The translations under genes and the position numbers were made by a program. 64,000 nt of DNA from Nitrospirota bacterium (lineage in GTDB: Bacteria; Nitrospirota; Thermodesulfovibrionia; UBA6902), in NCBI GenBank assembly GCA_016234115.1, contig JACRHD010000025.1, positions 1-64,000 of the forward strand, read 5' to 3'. Shown piece after piece: positions 17,930 through 25,872 of the stretch. How positions within the stretch are numbered: the stretch's first letter is position 1; each line of letters starts with the position of its first letter. Under the pieces are notes generated by a model. That model ran no database searches. It was not told where the DNA came from and worked only from the letters and a program-made list of their open reading frames with translations.

Positions 17930-17941
17930 ATGAAAACCGCC

Positions 17942-18115
17942 TTATTGATTCCACGATGCTGCCGGCATCCCCGTTCCGCCTTCAAATACCTTCATCCCGT
18001 GCAACGGACACAAATAATGCAGCATCGTGGAAATGCCCTTCTCCCTGAGATGTTCCTGTGATTCCATACGCCTCGGGGCGCGCACGGAATTCGTTTTTTC
18101 CCTGTCCCGAGTCAT
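17942..18115 (-). pseudogene. C-terminal remnant of a DegT/DnrJ/EryC1/StrS aminotransferase
   Basis: A 57-codon frame ends at TAA 17944-17942 and encodes LREKGISTMLHYLCPLHGMK followed by VFEGG. This matches the C-terminal region of the intact aminotransferase at 58231-59382 (KGVSTMVYYPYPLHKMKVF). The catalytic lysine domain is absent, a stop codon precedes the first ATG, and the frame ends soon after, so this is a decayed fragment. It lies just upstream of the PglF-like dehydratase, whose keto-sugar product such an enzyme would use. A functional copy may once have stood here. Confidence 0.75.
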
Positions 18116-18501
18116 TCATAAACAGAGAAGCAAGGTAATATGGATATATCTATTTCCTGCCTGGCGGCCGCGTCTCCGGACGTCCTGAAGGCGACGGCTT
18201 TAAAAAAACGGTCTGTGAAATTATTCTCCTGAGAAGCGTATATCTCGTTTGTCAGGCCTTATGACCACGAATGGTCCGGGCGATATCTGCCGGGGGCCTA
18301 TGTTCTTTCCGACCATGTCTTTGGATGCGCGGTTTTTCTGAAGCAACACAGCTCATAATTTGCGGGTGCAGGAGGCCCGTGTTCCTCTCTGCATGCTCGT
18401 TGAAGCAAAGACTCGTGAAGATTTTGTTGGAAGGATTTTTTATCTTTTCAGAGAAAGATAAAGATGATACGTATGCATTTTTATTATTCATATACATGCA
18501 A
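18116..18501. other. Intergenic stretch without a recognisable gene
   Basis: No convincing frame is seen on either strand. An AT-rich hairpin (TTATCTTT and AAAGATAA on the minus strand) lies about 50 bases beyond the wzc stop near 18440-18462, but it lacks a T-run and is a weak terminator candidate. The rest may be further decayed sequence from the aminotransferase remnant next to it. Confidence 0.4.
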
Positions 18502-20688
18502 TCAGATTTGTTCGGCAGGCGTCCCTTTTTCCGGCCTGCCCGGCAAATAAGCCTTATGGTAGTAGGTGTAACCATACTTCGAACCGGCGCCGACCCCGTT
18601 GATCAAAACGCCGAGGACATTCGCCTTCACCCCGTCAAGGGCCCTGTAGGTCTGCGTCAACGCGTCTCCCGGCGTGCTGCCGGCCCTGACCACTACTATT
18701 ACGGATTCAACAAAGGCGGAAAGGATCAGGCTGTCGGATAGACCCAGGATCGGCGGAGAATCGATTATCACATAGTTGTATGTTGCTGACAGCGTATTTA
18801 TGAGATCCTTCATACGCGATGAATTCAGGAGTTCGAAAGGATTGGGCGGCATCGGACCGCTCGTAATGACGTCCAGTCCTTTAATGGACGACTTTCTGAT
18901 CGTCTCATCAAATCCCGTGAACCCGGAAAGAAATGTGGAAAGTCCTCTGGAATTATCGAGATTAAGAAGGGTATGCACATTAGGCCTTCTGAAGTCCACA
19001 TCGACAATTATTCCGTTTCCGAGAAAACCCGCGAGACTCTTCGCGGTATTTACGGACAATAGCGTCTTGCCCTCTCCCGGCAACGGGCTTGTGACCAGAA
19101 TCTGCTTCGGCAGGTTTGAATCTTTGGTGAAGCGTAGATACGCGCCCAGAGACCTGAAGGCTTCTGTAAAGAGATCATTGTTGTTCGACCTGACGTAGGT
19201 AATCTCCCTCGGGTTAACCTTCGAGACGGGGACCATGCCCAGCACCGGCAGCGAAGACCTCTTGACTATGTCATCGGGCGTCTTAACTGAGCGGTCGAAA
19301 TATTCAACAAGGAAGGCGATGAATGCGCCGCCAAATAAACCCAGGATGACGGCCAGCGCGGCATTGACTGCTTTTTTGGGTCTGAAAGGGGACCCCGGCA
19401 CCCGCGCCCTGTCAAGGACCTGTACGTTGCTTTCAGCCAGCGCCGCGCTGACGCCGACTTCTTTCAGTCTCTGCAGCAGACCGTAATAAAGTTCACTGTT
19501 CGTATCAACGTCCCTCTTCAATATCTGTATCTGGACCACCTTGTCCTGCAGGAGAGCGGCTTCCCGGCGAAGTTTTTCGATTGCGGAAGAAAGATAGTTT
19601 TCCTTTTTCAGGGCCAGCCTGTAGTCGGAACTCAGGGTATTGATCTTCTTTTGCTCCTCTGTTTCTATTCGTTTTTTCAGCGCGTCAATCTGCTCATTGA
19701 GGCGGACCATCCTGGGATATTGGGGCTTGTGTATTTGCAGGAGATTGAAATAATCCGTCTCCAGTTTTATATAGTCCCTGGTAAGCGACTGTATCAGCGG
19801 GTCCTGTATAATAACGCTGTAATCAACACCTGCCTTACTGATTTCCTGATAGACCGATTCCTTTGATATCCTTTCGGCCACCGCCGTATTCAACTCTCTG
19901 GAAAGGGCTGAAATCCTTTCTGAAATTGAATTGTCATAGACATTATCTTTACTGATCAGGTAGATTTGATTTTTAGTTATGTAGCGGTTTAACTGTTCTT
20001 CCGATGCCTCGAGTCTGGCCTTCATTTCAGCGACCTCTTTTTCAAGCCTCCGTTTTGCCTCCTGTGTCGGATTGAGTCTGTTCTCAAGCGTATATGCAAT
20101 GTATTCGTCGGCGACCGTATTGGCGACAAGGGCCGCCATTACGGGATCGGGAGATTCAAAACTGACGTTGACAAGCTGGGATTTTTTTACCGGCTCGACT
20201 ACGAGCTCCTTCATGAGGACTTCCGACGAAATGTCCGTATACTCTGAAGAGACAAGCATGCTGCGGTCCAATAATTCAGGGACCCTCTTTGTATTTAGAG
20301 TGGTTATGACCCGTTCCGCAAGATTTCTGCTGTTCAATATTTTGTATTGAGTTTCATCATAATCGTCGGCAGACAGGCTTTCAAGATAGAACTCCTTAGT
20401 AATGTTGGGGCTCACATTTCTTATCTGAAGGGTCGCAGTCGATTGATATACCGGATCCATCAAAAAAGATGCGAGCATTGCCGTTATGAAGACAAAGACA
20501 AGAAAAGCGAGAACAATCCATTTCCTTCTGATCAGTATCTCGATATAGTCGCTCAGGTGAGGTTGTTTGTCTTCGTCTTCAAAATAGACCTTCAGATTCG
20601 GGGCCGGAGGGATGTCTCTTTCCGTCGCCGGCAACGGCCCGGACCGCACTCTGACGGCCTTCTCCAGGCTGTCTTCGATTTTGTTCAT
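18502..20688 (-). CDS. wzc: Polysaccharide co-polymerase with tyrosine autokinase domain (Wzc-like)
   Basis: A 728-aa inner-membrane protein that sets chain length and drives polysaccharide secretion. It has an N-terminal Wzz domain with a first membrane span near residue 60, a long periplasmic coiled coil, a second span near residue 450, and a cytoplasmic BY-kinase. Walker A is SPLPGEGKTLLS, Walker A' IIVDVDFRRPN, Walker B YVIIDSPP. The C-terminus carries a tyrosine cluster (YGYTYYHKAY) for autophosphorylation. ATG 20688 is preferred to a TTG 69 bases upstream that lies within wza, but neither has a strong ribosome site. It follows wza closely. Confidence 0.93.
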   Translation of the reverse strand: MNKIEDSLEKAVRVRSGPLPATERDIPPAPNLKVYFEDEDKQPHLSDYIEILIRRKWIVLAFLVFVFITAMLASFLMDPVYQSTATLQIRNVSPNITKEFYLESLSADDYDETQYKILNSRNLAERVITTLNTKRVPELLDRSMLVSSEYTDISSEVLMKELVVEPVKKSQLVNVSFESPDPVMAALVANTVADEYIAYTLENRLNPTQEAKRRLEKEVAEMKARLEASEEQLNRYITKNQIYLISKDNVYDNSISERISALSRELNTAVAERISKESVYQEISKAGVDYSVIIQDPLIQSLTRDYIKLETDYFNLLQIHKPQYPRMVRLNEQIDALKKRIETEEQKKINTLSSDYRLALKKENYLSSAIEKLRREAALLQDKVVQIQILKRDVDTNSELYYGLLQRLKEVGVSAALAESNVQVLDRARVPGSPFRPKKAVNAALAVILGLFGGAFIAFLVEYFDRSVKTPDDIVKRSSLPVLGMVPVSKVNPREITYVRSNNNDLFTEAFRSLGAYLRFTKDSNLPKQILVTSPLPGEGKTLLSVNTAKSLAGFLGNGIIVDVDFRRPNVHTLLNLDNSRGLSTFLSGFTGFDETIRKSSIKGLDVITSGPMPPNPFELLNSSRMKDLINTLSATYNYVIIDSPPILGLSDSLILSAFVESVIVVVRAGSTPGDALTQTYRALDGVKANVLGVLINGVGAGSKYGYTYYHKAYLPGRPEKGTPAEQI

Positions 20689-20725
20689 ATGATCTGCCTG
20701 ATGTCCTGTCTTCAGAGGAATGCTG

Positions 20726-21796
20726 TTACAGTCCTGCGCCGATCTCGGCGCTTCCAAGGGATATCATCCCTCTGAAAGTCCTGACAAAGCCGCTGAAAAA
20801 CTCTTTCACCCCGCTTTTGGGAACGATTATCACGTCTTTGTCCTTTAAAATAATGTCAGGTGTCTTTTTGCTTAAAATAGCATCGTAATCGACATCCATG
20901 ATCTCCATAGCGTCCGTGCCGGAATTTCTATAAAGTTTCAGTTCATCGCTTATTGCCACGCTGTTAAAACCTTTCGCCATCGCAATGACCTGTGTCAGGG
21001 TGACCGTCCCCTTCATCGAGAACGCCCCGGGGCCCTTCACGGCGCCGTCCACAAATACAACACCCCCGCGCGGCACATTGATTATATCTTCGGCGAGGAC
21101 CGGGATGTTGAGTTTGGGGTCGCCTTTCATGAGCAGGTCGTTCAGGTTTATCACTATAGTTTCGCTTCCCCGCCGGACATAACATATGTCCCCCGCGTCC
21201 TCCGAGAGTCCGCCCGAGGCGGACAATATGTCAAGCAGAAATTTCTGGCGCGTCACATTAATCGTCTGCGGGGTCTTGACGGCCCCGAGGACCGTGACCC
21301 TTTGACTCCTGTATTCCTTTATTACTACAGTAACTATAGGCTCCTGGAGATATTGCTCGAGCCTTCTGCTTATCTCCGCCTCAAGCTCCGCTACGGTCAA
21401 TCCCGCGGCCGTTATGTCGCCCAGGAGAGGCAGTTTCAGCAGGCCGCCTAAACCGATTCTCGCGGTCCGTTTCAGTTCATCGACCTGATAAACGTCTATT
21501 TCAAGAAGGTCCTCGGGCCCGAGAATATAATCAGTTAAAGGGGCAGTCTTGATCGCCTGTTCCAGCAGCAGGGAATTACGCTTGTCGAGCCCGGACCCCT
21601 CCCCCGCATTACCCGGAATAACAGCTGGTTTTGCGGTATCGGCGCTGCTGCAGGAAAGCGCGCTGAAACAGATCAAAATTGCAGCGAGACTTGTCAGCGC
21701 CCTCGCTGACGACAATAAATGATTCCCACGGGTCGTCATCCCGGCCGTCCCGGCAAAAAAACTGTTTCGCCTTGATAACAATAATAATATTGACAT
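20726..21796 (-). CDS. wza: Polysaccharide export outer-membrane lipoprotein (Wza-like)
   Basis: A 356-aa protein with a signal peptide ending in a lipobox-like FSALSC, then the polysaccharide export (PES) domain (DYILGPEDLLEIDVYQVDEL) and SLBB-type soluble ligand-binding domains (VTVLGAVKTPQTINV and VFVDGAVKGPGAFSM). It forms the outer-membrane pore working with Wzc. ATG 21796 has a weak AGAG site; the in-frame ATG at 21739 would give a more usual signal-peptide length. The gene is the first of the minus-strand glycan run, and the long region upstream may carry its control elements. Confidence 0.93.
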   Translation of the reverse strand: MSILLLLSRRNSFFAGTAGMTTRGNHLLSSARALTSLAAILICFSALSCSSADTAKPAVIPGNAGEGSGLDKRNSLLLEQAIKTAPLTDYILGPEDLLEIDVYQVDELKRTARIGLGGLLKLPLLGDITAAGLTVAELEAEISRRLEQYLQEPIVTVVIKEYRSQRVTVLGAVKTPQTINVTRQKFLLDILSASGGLSEDAGDICYVRRGSETIVINLNDLLMKGDPKLNIPVLAEDIINVPRGGVVFVDGAVKGPGAFSMKGTVTLTQVIAMAKGFNSVAISDELKLYRNSGTDAMEIMDVDYDAILSKKTPDIILKDKDVIIVPKSGVKEFFSGFVRTFRGMISLGSAEIGAGL

Positions 21797-21818
21797 CTCT
21801 ATTGTTCCGTGATTAAAT
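21790..21818 (+). promoter_or_regulatory. Sigma-70-like promoter for a divergent transcript
   Basis: TTGACA at 21790-21795 is followed after 17 bases by TTAAAT at 21813-21818 (4 of 6 matches to TATAAT). The predicted start is near 21825, at the beginning of the structured segment described next. The -35 box overlaps the start region of wza on the other strand, so the two transcripts could interfere. Confidence 0.45.
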
Positions 21819-21824
21819 TAAAAC

Positions 21825-21898
21825 AAGCCTTTAGATGCCTGGTTTCCCGACCTCATTTACTGGCTTACGCCCTTGCTTCGGCAGGGGCGTTCTTTTTT
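21825..21898 (+). ncRNA. Candidate small RNA ending in an intrinsic terminator
   Basis: Downstream of the predicted promoter, AAGCC at 21825-21829 can pair with GGCTT at 21862-21866, enclosing a small GGT/ACC hairpin. Directly after comes ACGCCCTTGC-TTCG-GCAGGGGCGT (21867-21890), a strong stem with a TTCG loop and one mismatch, followed by TTCTTTTTT. A roughly 75-nt RNA divergent from wza is therefore plausible. I do not recognise it as a known riboswitch or sRNA family. No gene ends here on the plus strand that would otherwise need this terminator. Confidence 0.45.
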
Positions 21899-21957
21899 AT
21901 TTACCAGGCAGCAGAAAATAAAAAAGCCCTTAGCATGTTTTGGTTTCCCGACCTCAT
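21825..21957 (+). repeat. Duplicated leader motif upstream of wza
   Basis: A 17-bp sequence, TGGTTTCCCGACCTCAT, occurs at 21840-21856 and 21941-21957. Both copies are preceded by an AAGCC(C/T)TTAG...ATG element. Only the first copy is followed by the terminator hairpin. The duplication 101 bp apart suggests a functional motif (protein site or RNA element) or a recent local duplication. Confidence 0.6.
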
Positions 21958-22191
21958 CATTATTTTGCGTCCGCTCAGATATTGTTTAAGATTCTATTGT
22001 CCGGTCTTTACATCACGACTCCTTATACGGCACTGCTCCGCCTTTTCAGTTACATTGCGACCTTTCTGCAACCGATTCAGTCTTAAAATGTGTGCTGCTT
22101 TATGCAACAATCAGAAAAGCAGCAATCTTTCATACCCGGCCCGACAAATGTCAGCGGGTGCGGCAACTCATTTTGAAAAGAATGAACGCCC

Positions 22192-22239
22192 AAAAAAAAT
22201 CAGCCGGACATGCCTCTCCTTCTCCTTCGGCATCCGGCT
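22192..22239 (-). terminator. Rho-independent terminator reading toward wza
   Basis: On the minus strand AGCCGGATGCC and GGCATGTCCGGCT form an 11-bp stem with a two-base bulge around a purine loop with two GGAG motifs, followed by GA and eight T's (22199-22192). The nearest upstream minus-strand gene ends 350 bp away, so it may end an unseen short transcript or attenuate a wza leader. I found no promoter I trust nearby; TTGACT at 22382-22377 lacks a good -10. The rest of 21960-22590 holds no supportable gene. Confidence 0.55.
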
Positions 22240-22592
22240 ATATAATCTGATAATCCATATGCTACAAACCCTTCCACCAGCAACAGGACGCAGCTTTTCG
22301 GATATTAAATTGTTCTGAAGACTGTCTTAGGAATACTTCTTCATTAAGAAGTAATTAGCACGAAATAATGTCCGAGTCAATTTGATATTCGTTATATAAA
22401 TATAATTCGACCTTATTCATGAAGCGCGTCCGGACAATATCAGTGGAAGGCCATTACGACGCAGCGGGCTTTTCGTGGAGGACGGATCTGACAGTTGCGG
22501 ATAGCATCAAAGACAGGGAGCCCGGCGTCGGCAGGGCGAAAAGACAGCGGGGCTTTTGGTCGCCCCTGTCATCCCGGTTTAGATAATCGGGA

Positions 22593-22949
22593 TTACATTG
22601 CCTTTGACTGCCACAGCCCAAAAGTCGCGCCGGCCGGGTCCGTAATTACGCTGAACCACCCCATGTCCGGGACCTCGGTAACATCCTTGCAGATCGTCGC
22701 CCCGAGAGTCAGCGCCTTTTTTGTCGAGGCCGCAACGTCATCAACCAGGATATACGGAAGCCAGATGTCGGGCATGTCCGCAACAGGCTTCTTCATTATC
22801 CCGCCGCCTGTTCCATCCCCGACTTTAATTATCGTGTAGTCCATGCCCGGGATTTCTTCAAGCGTCCAGTCGAACATGCCGGAATAGAACTTCTTTGATA
22901 TTTCCGGGTCCCCGGTCTGCAATTCAACGTGTACAAACGGATTTGCCAT
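22593..22949 (-). CDS. VOC/glyoxalase superfamily protein
   Basis: A 118-aa single-domain VOC protein of the Cfp30B-like type. It starts MANPFVHVELQTGDPEISKK and ends DPAGATFGLWQ, both typical of this group. Two beta-alpha-beta-beta-beta half modules are visible, around residues 5-50 and 60-115. Metal ligands are not obvious beyond H7 and a possible late acidic residue, so it may bind rather than transform a small molecule. GGAGGAGCAGG lies before the ATG. It stands alone with no functional context. Confidence 0.85.
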   Translation of the reverse strand: MANPFVHVELQTGDPEISKKFYSGMFDWTLEEIPGMDYTIIKVGDGTGGGIMKKPVADMPDIWLPYILVDDVAASTKKALTLGATICKDVTEVPDMGWFSVITDPAGATFGLWQSKAM

Positions 22950-23057
22950 CCTGCTCCTCCTGAAGGTAAATTTATAATTACAAGTTTAGCAGGTATATGT
23001 CTTCCGTCAAGCCGATGGAGGGGACGCGGCGGAGATGCAAAGCAGCAGCCTGAGCGG

Positions 23058-23501
23058 CTATATGGTCTCCAGGTACTCGTTCACTTCGGATTTGAATTTC
23101 GAGATCACGTCGTTTACCGCGTCCGAAAGGGCCTTGACGTTCTCCCATTTAACATTGAAGATGTAGTTGTAAATAAAATAATTCCTGAAAGAGAGGTAAT
23201 TCGACAGGACATGGAAGAGATCGGGCGGGAGTATTCCTATCTCACTCGATTTCCTGAGCACCTTTTCGTGCCACTCGGGAGAGTCATGAACATCGAGTTT
23301 GTCGAACAGGAGCATTTGCTTTAATATCCGTTCGACCCCGCTGTAGATATTTACGATAAAGGTCGCAACCGCCGCCTGCTCGGCCAGCGTATATTCAGTT
23401 TTCTCCTCTCTGTAAAGAGAAAAGAGCTCACTGACAATTCTGTATATGTTTTCAAATTCCTGGCCGGTATGCTTCTTTAGTTCTTCGATGGTCATATCCA
23501 T
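23058..23501 (-). CDS. HepT-like HEPN-fold protein with degenerate catalytic motif
   Basis: A 147-aa, fully helical protein of the larger HepT-like class (MDMTIEELKK start, FIVNIYSGVERILKQMLL core, HDSPEWHEKVL middle). Relatives carry an FRHxxRHAY-type RX4-6H ribonuclease motif near the C-terminus; here the corresponding FRNYFIYNYIF lacks the histidines. GAGGAGG precedes the ATG. No nucleotidyltransferase partner is adjacent. It may be an inactivated toxin or a helical binding protein. Family placement is from sequence style only. Confidence 0.6.
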   Translation of the reverse strand: MDMTIEELKKHTGQEFENIYRIVSELFSLYREEKTEYTLAEQAAVATFIVNIYSGVERILKQMLLFDKLDVHDSPEWHEKVLRKSSEIGILPPDLFHVLSNYLSFRNYFIYNYIFNVKWENVKALSDAVNDVISKFKSEVNEYLETI

Positions 23502-23516
23502 TACCTCCTCTGAAGA

Positions 23517-23592
23517 TATTCAAAATTCAAGATTCAAGATAACCTTCCGGGATGCGCCCTTTTTGAATTTTGAATTTTGAATCTTTGAATTG
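23517..23592. repeat. Inverted heptamer array (TTGAATT type)
   Basis: AAATTCA-type units (23520-23545) face TTTTGAA-type units (23565-23592) across a short spacer, giving a potential long hairpin. Unit length is seven bases with small variations. It fills the gap between the HepT-like gene and ubiB. The same unit reappears inside tgt. Confidence 0.75.
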
Positions 23593-25299
23593 TTAAAGCC
23601 TTCCCGATCGTAAAATCGATATCAACAGCCTCAACCCTAATATAAAGGCGACCAGAAAACCTACGGCCCCTACCGTCGGCATGCCGAGGATCTTGCTCCC
23701 GACATTGGACTGGATCAGCACGGACGACCCGACAATGATGGAGGCGACGATGATGCTGAAGGCAAGACGGTTGCTTGAACGGTCTATGTCCCTTATCAAT
23801 TTATCCAGCCCTATCGGGTTTATATTGAGGTTGATTTCATCCCGCAGAGATTTCCTCAGCAACCTGTTCAACTGTTTGGGGGTATCTGTCAGAAAACGGC
23901 GCAGGTCGGACACGTTTTCCTTTGCCTTGTCAATGATGGACTTGGGGCTGAGCCTTTTCTTTACTAATTTTGAGGCGTACGGCGCCGCGGCCGTTACGGC
24001 GTTGAAATCCGGATCGAGCTGCCTGCCTATATTATCGAGTATCAGGATTGTTTTGTTAATGAGCATGAGTTCAGACGGCACCCTGAGCCCGTGTTTGATC
24101 ACCAGACGGGTGAGCAGGTCGAGATATTCAGGGAAGTTCACTTCGGAAATGGTAATGTCATAGAGCGGTTCGATTATCCCGACAAGATCGGCCTTGAGCT
24201 CCCTTTTGAATTCTTCAATGTCCACATCCCCCGCAACGAGGCCGAGATCTATATACGTATCTATAAGGTCGTCGAAATTTCTGTTATACAGCGCGAGGAA
24301 GGCGCCGGCTATGTCTTCCATGAGGTCAGGCGTCAGCCAGCCCACTATCCCGAAATCCAGGAGACCTATGCTGCCGTCCGAAAAGACAAGGATATTACCC
24401 GGGTGAGGGTCCGCGTGAAAGAAGCCGTCTTCGAAGATCATCTTGAAGTAGGCGTTGACCCCTTTCTGCGCCAGTTCGCTCCTGTCTATGCCGAGGGCGT
24501 CTATCTCCGGTATGTTGTCTATCTTCACGCCCTCAAAACCTTCCATGACTATTACCTTATCCGTAGACAGATGGGAATAAATCACGGGGATGCGAATATC
24601 CTTGACGTCCGCGAAGTTTCTTTTGAAGCGCTGGGCGTTCCTTGCCTCGGCGATGAAATCCAGTTCTTTTCTTACGGTCTTTGAAAATTCGTTGACAATC
24701 CCCTCCGGGTCGAAAAGCCTGCTTTCAGGAATGTATTTCAGCATCAGCCGCGCTATGGCATTCAGAATCGTTATGTCGTCCTGGATTATCTCCCGGATAT
24801 CGGGCCGCTGGACCTTCACGATCACCTTCTCGCCGGTTTTAAGTGTGGCCCTGTGCACCTGCGCTATTGAAGCGGCCGCAACCGGGACCTCCTCAAAATC
24901 CGAAAATACGTCCTTCAGGTCCATCCTGAGCTCGGACGCAATTATCTCGACCGCTTTTTCCGAAGGGAAAGGCGGGACCCTGTCCTGGAGTTTTCTGAAT
25001 TCCTCCGCGTATTCGCTGGTGATCAGGTCGGGCCTTGAAGACAGGAGCTGGGCGAGTTTGATAAAGGAAGGCCCCAGCTCGCTGAACGCCATTCTCAGTC
25101 TTTCGGGGATGGTGTGCTTCTCTACTTTTTCCCCGCGGTCGGGGAATTTAAACCTTTTTCTCAGCGGGATGAAGCGCTGGAGATTGACACGCTCTACAAA
25201 CTGTCTGAACCCATGCCTGATGAAGACATTGACGATATGCTTTATACGCTTGATATTTTTGTAGGTCTGCCAGTATCTGAGGAGATTGGTTATTGCCAT
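23593..25299 (-). CDS. ubiB: UbiB/ABC1/ADCK atypical kinase-like protein
   Basis: A 568-aa protein with the ADCK core and two C-terminal membrane spans (about residues 505-560). The alanine-rich nucleotide loop is VAAASIAQVHRA; VIVKVQRPDI holds the lysine; DPHPGNIL and LLDFGIVG are the catalytic and metal-binding segments. The family's KxGQ motif reads FIKLAQLLSSRPDL here, with alanine for glycine. UbiB proteins support quinone biosynthesis as ATPases or small-molecule kinases at the membrane. No other quinone gene is near; a phasin-like gene lies upstream in the same direction. Confidence 0.93.
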   Translation of the reverse strand: MAITNLLRYWQTYKNIKRIKHIVNVFIRHGFRQFVERVNLQRFIPLRKRFKFPDRGEKVEKHTIPERLRMAFSELGPSFIKLAQLLSSRPDLITSEYAEEFRKLQDRVPPFPSEKAVEIIASELRMDLKDVFSDFEEVPVAAASIAQVHRATLKTGEKVIVKVQRPDIREIIQDDITILNAIARLMLKYIPESRLFDPEGIVNEFSKTVRKELDFIAEARNAQRFKRNFADVKDIRIPVIYSHLSTDKVIVMEGFEGVKIDNIPEIDALGIDRSELAQKGVNAYFKMIFEDGFFHADPHPGNILVFSDGSIGLLDFGIVGWLTPDLMEDIAGAFLALYNRNFDDLIDTYIDLGLVAGDVDIEEFKRELKADLVGIIEPLYDITISEVNFPEYLDLLTRLVIKHGLRVPSELMLINKTILILDNIGRQLDPDFNAVTAAAPYASKLVKKRLSPKSIIDKAKENVSDLRRFLTDTPKQLNRLLRKSLRDEINLNINPIGLDKLIRDIDRSSNRLAFSIIVASIIVGSSVLIQSNVGSKILGMPTVGAVGFLVAFILGLRLLISILRSGRL

Positions 25300-25338
25300 C
25301 TAAAATTTTGTAATTAAAATTTTAAATTCAGATAATCT

Positions 25339-25430
25339 GTCATTCCGGCAGTCCTTAAGCCGGAATCCAGGCTTACCATGACGAGCTTGTCGAAGGGCTG
25401 GATTCCCGCTTACTGAATGCGGGAATGACG
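25339..25430. repeat. REP-like extragenic palindromes, tandem pair
   Basis: Two units in opposite senses: TCATTCCGGCAGTCCTTAAG-type and TGGATTCCCGCTTACTGAAT-type, each a CCCGC/GCGGG or CCGG hairpin with conserved GGATTC and GAATGAC flanks. Related copies lie at 22566-22593 (partial), 49305-49340, 60657-60690 and 60802-60838. This marks a dispersed REP family. Confidence 0.8.
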
Positions 25431-25463
25431 GTTCAATGGTCAGGCAACTTAGATTTACAGAAT

Positions 25464-25784
25464 TTAATCGCTCGTTCCCGAAGCCCCTTCGAGTTTCTTC
25501 ACCCGTGCTGAGAGGGCCGTCACTTTCCGTTCCAGTTTTTCAACCTCTTCTTTTGTCGGGATGTTCATCTTTTCAAGGGTCGAGTTAATAAGGTCCGTCA
25601 TGCTCTTGCTGATATCATCGCCGGTCTTGCCTGCTTTTTCAGACCATTCTTTCACAAACTTTGCCCCCTGCGATTCGCTGAGCTCGCCTTTTTTCACAAG
25701 GTCGTCGATCATCTCTTTCATTTTTTCAGGCACCCCGAGCCCCGCCATCAGGGTCTTATGCCATAATTCGTTGATATTCATCAT
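25464..25784 (-). CDS. Phasin-like small helical protein
   Basis: A 106-aa protein, nearly all helix. Residues 1-70 are amphipathic (LWHKTLMAGLGVPEKMKEMI, then KFVKEWSEKAG) and residues 75-105 form a coiled coil (EEVEKLERKVTALSARVKKL). This is the pattern of phasin/COG3937 proteins, which coat polyhydroxyalkanoate granules or act as small scaffold proteins. The start is set by GGGAGGG before ATGATG at 25784; an earlier ATG would lie in the adjacent heptamer array. It sits between alaS and ubiB in the same direction. Confidence 0.75.
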   Translation of the reverse strand: MMNINELWHKTLMAGLGVPEKMKEMIDDLVKKGELSESQGAKFVKEWSEKAGKTGDDISKSMTDLINSTLEKMNIPTKEEVEKLERKVTALSARVKKLEGASGTSD

Positions 25785-25799
25785 GGTCCCTCCCTTTTT

Positions 25800-25872
25800 A
25801 GAGTTAAGAGTCAAGAGTTACGAGTTAAGCTTTGTGGCTGCTTAACTCATGACTCTTAACTCATGACTCGTT
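25800..25872. repeat. Inverted heptamer array (GAGTTAA type) at the alaS 3' end
   Basis: GAGTTAA/GAGTCAA units at 25801-25829 face TTAACTC/ATGACTC units at 25842-25870, a strong hairpin. The distal arm runs into alaS so that its last codons (reading RVMS then stop) come from the array. Period seven is clear. Confidence 0.85.

Noticed and set aside
21809-22318. 169-codon plus-strand frame upstream of wza
   Set aside because: It crosses a terminator hairpin and both copies of a duplicated motif, has no ribosome site and matches no family. A non-coding explanation fits better.
22419-22586. 55-codon plus-strand frame
   Set aside because: ATG has no Shine-Dalgarno, the product is unlike any protein I know and the end runs into a REP-like hairpin.
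21797-22592. Cyclic-di-GMP (GEMM) or other known riboswitch before wza
   Set aside because: Considered because of the MshEN finding, but the conserved GEMM core sequences are absent on both strands.
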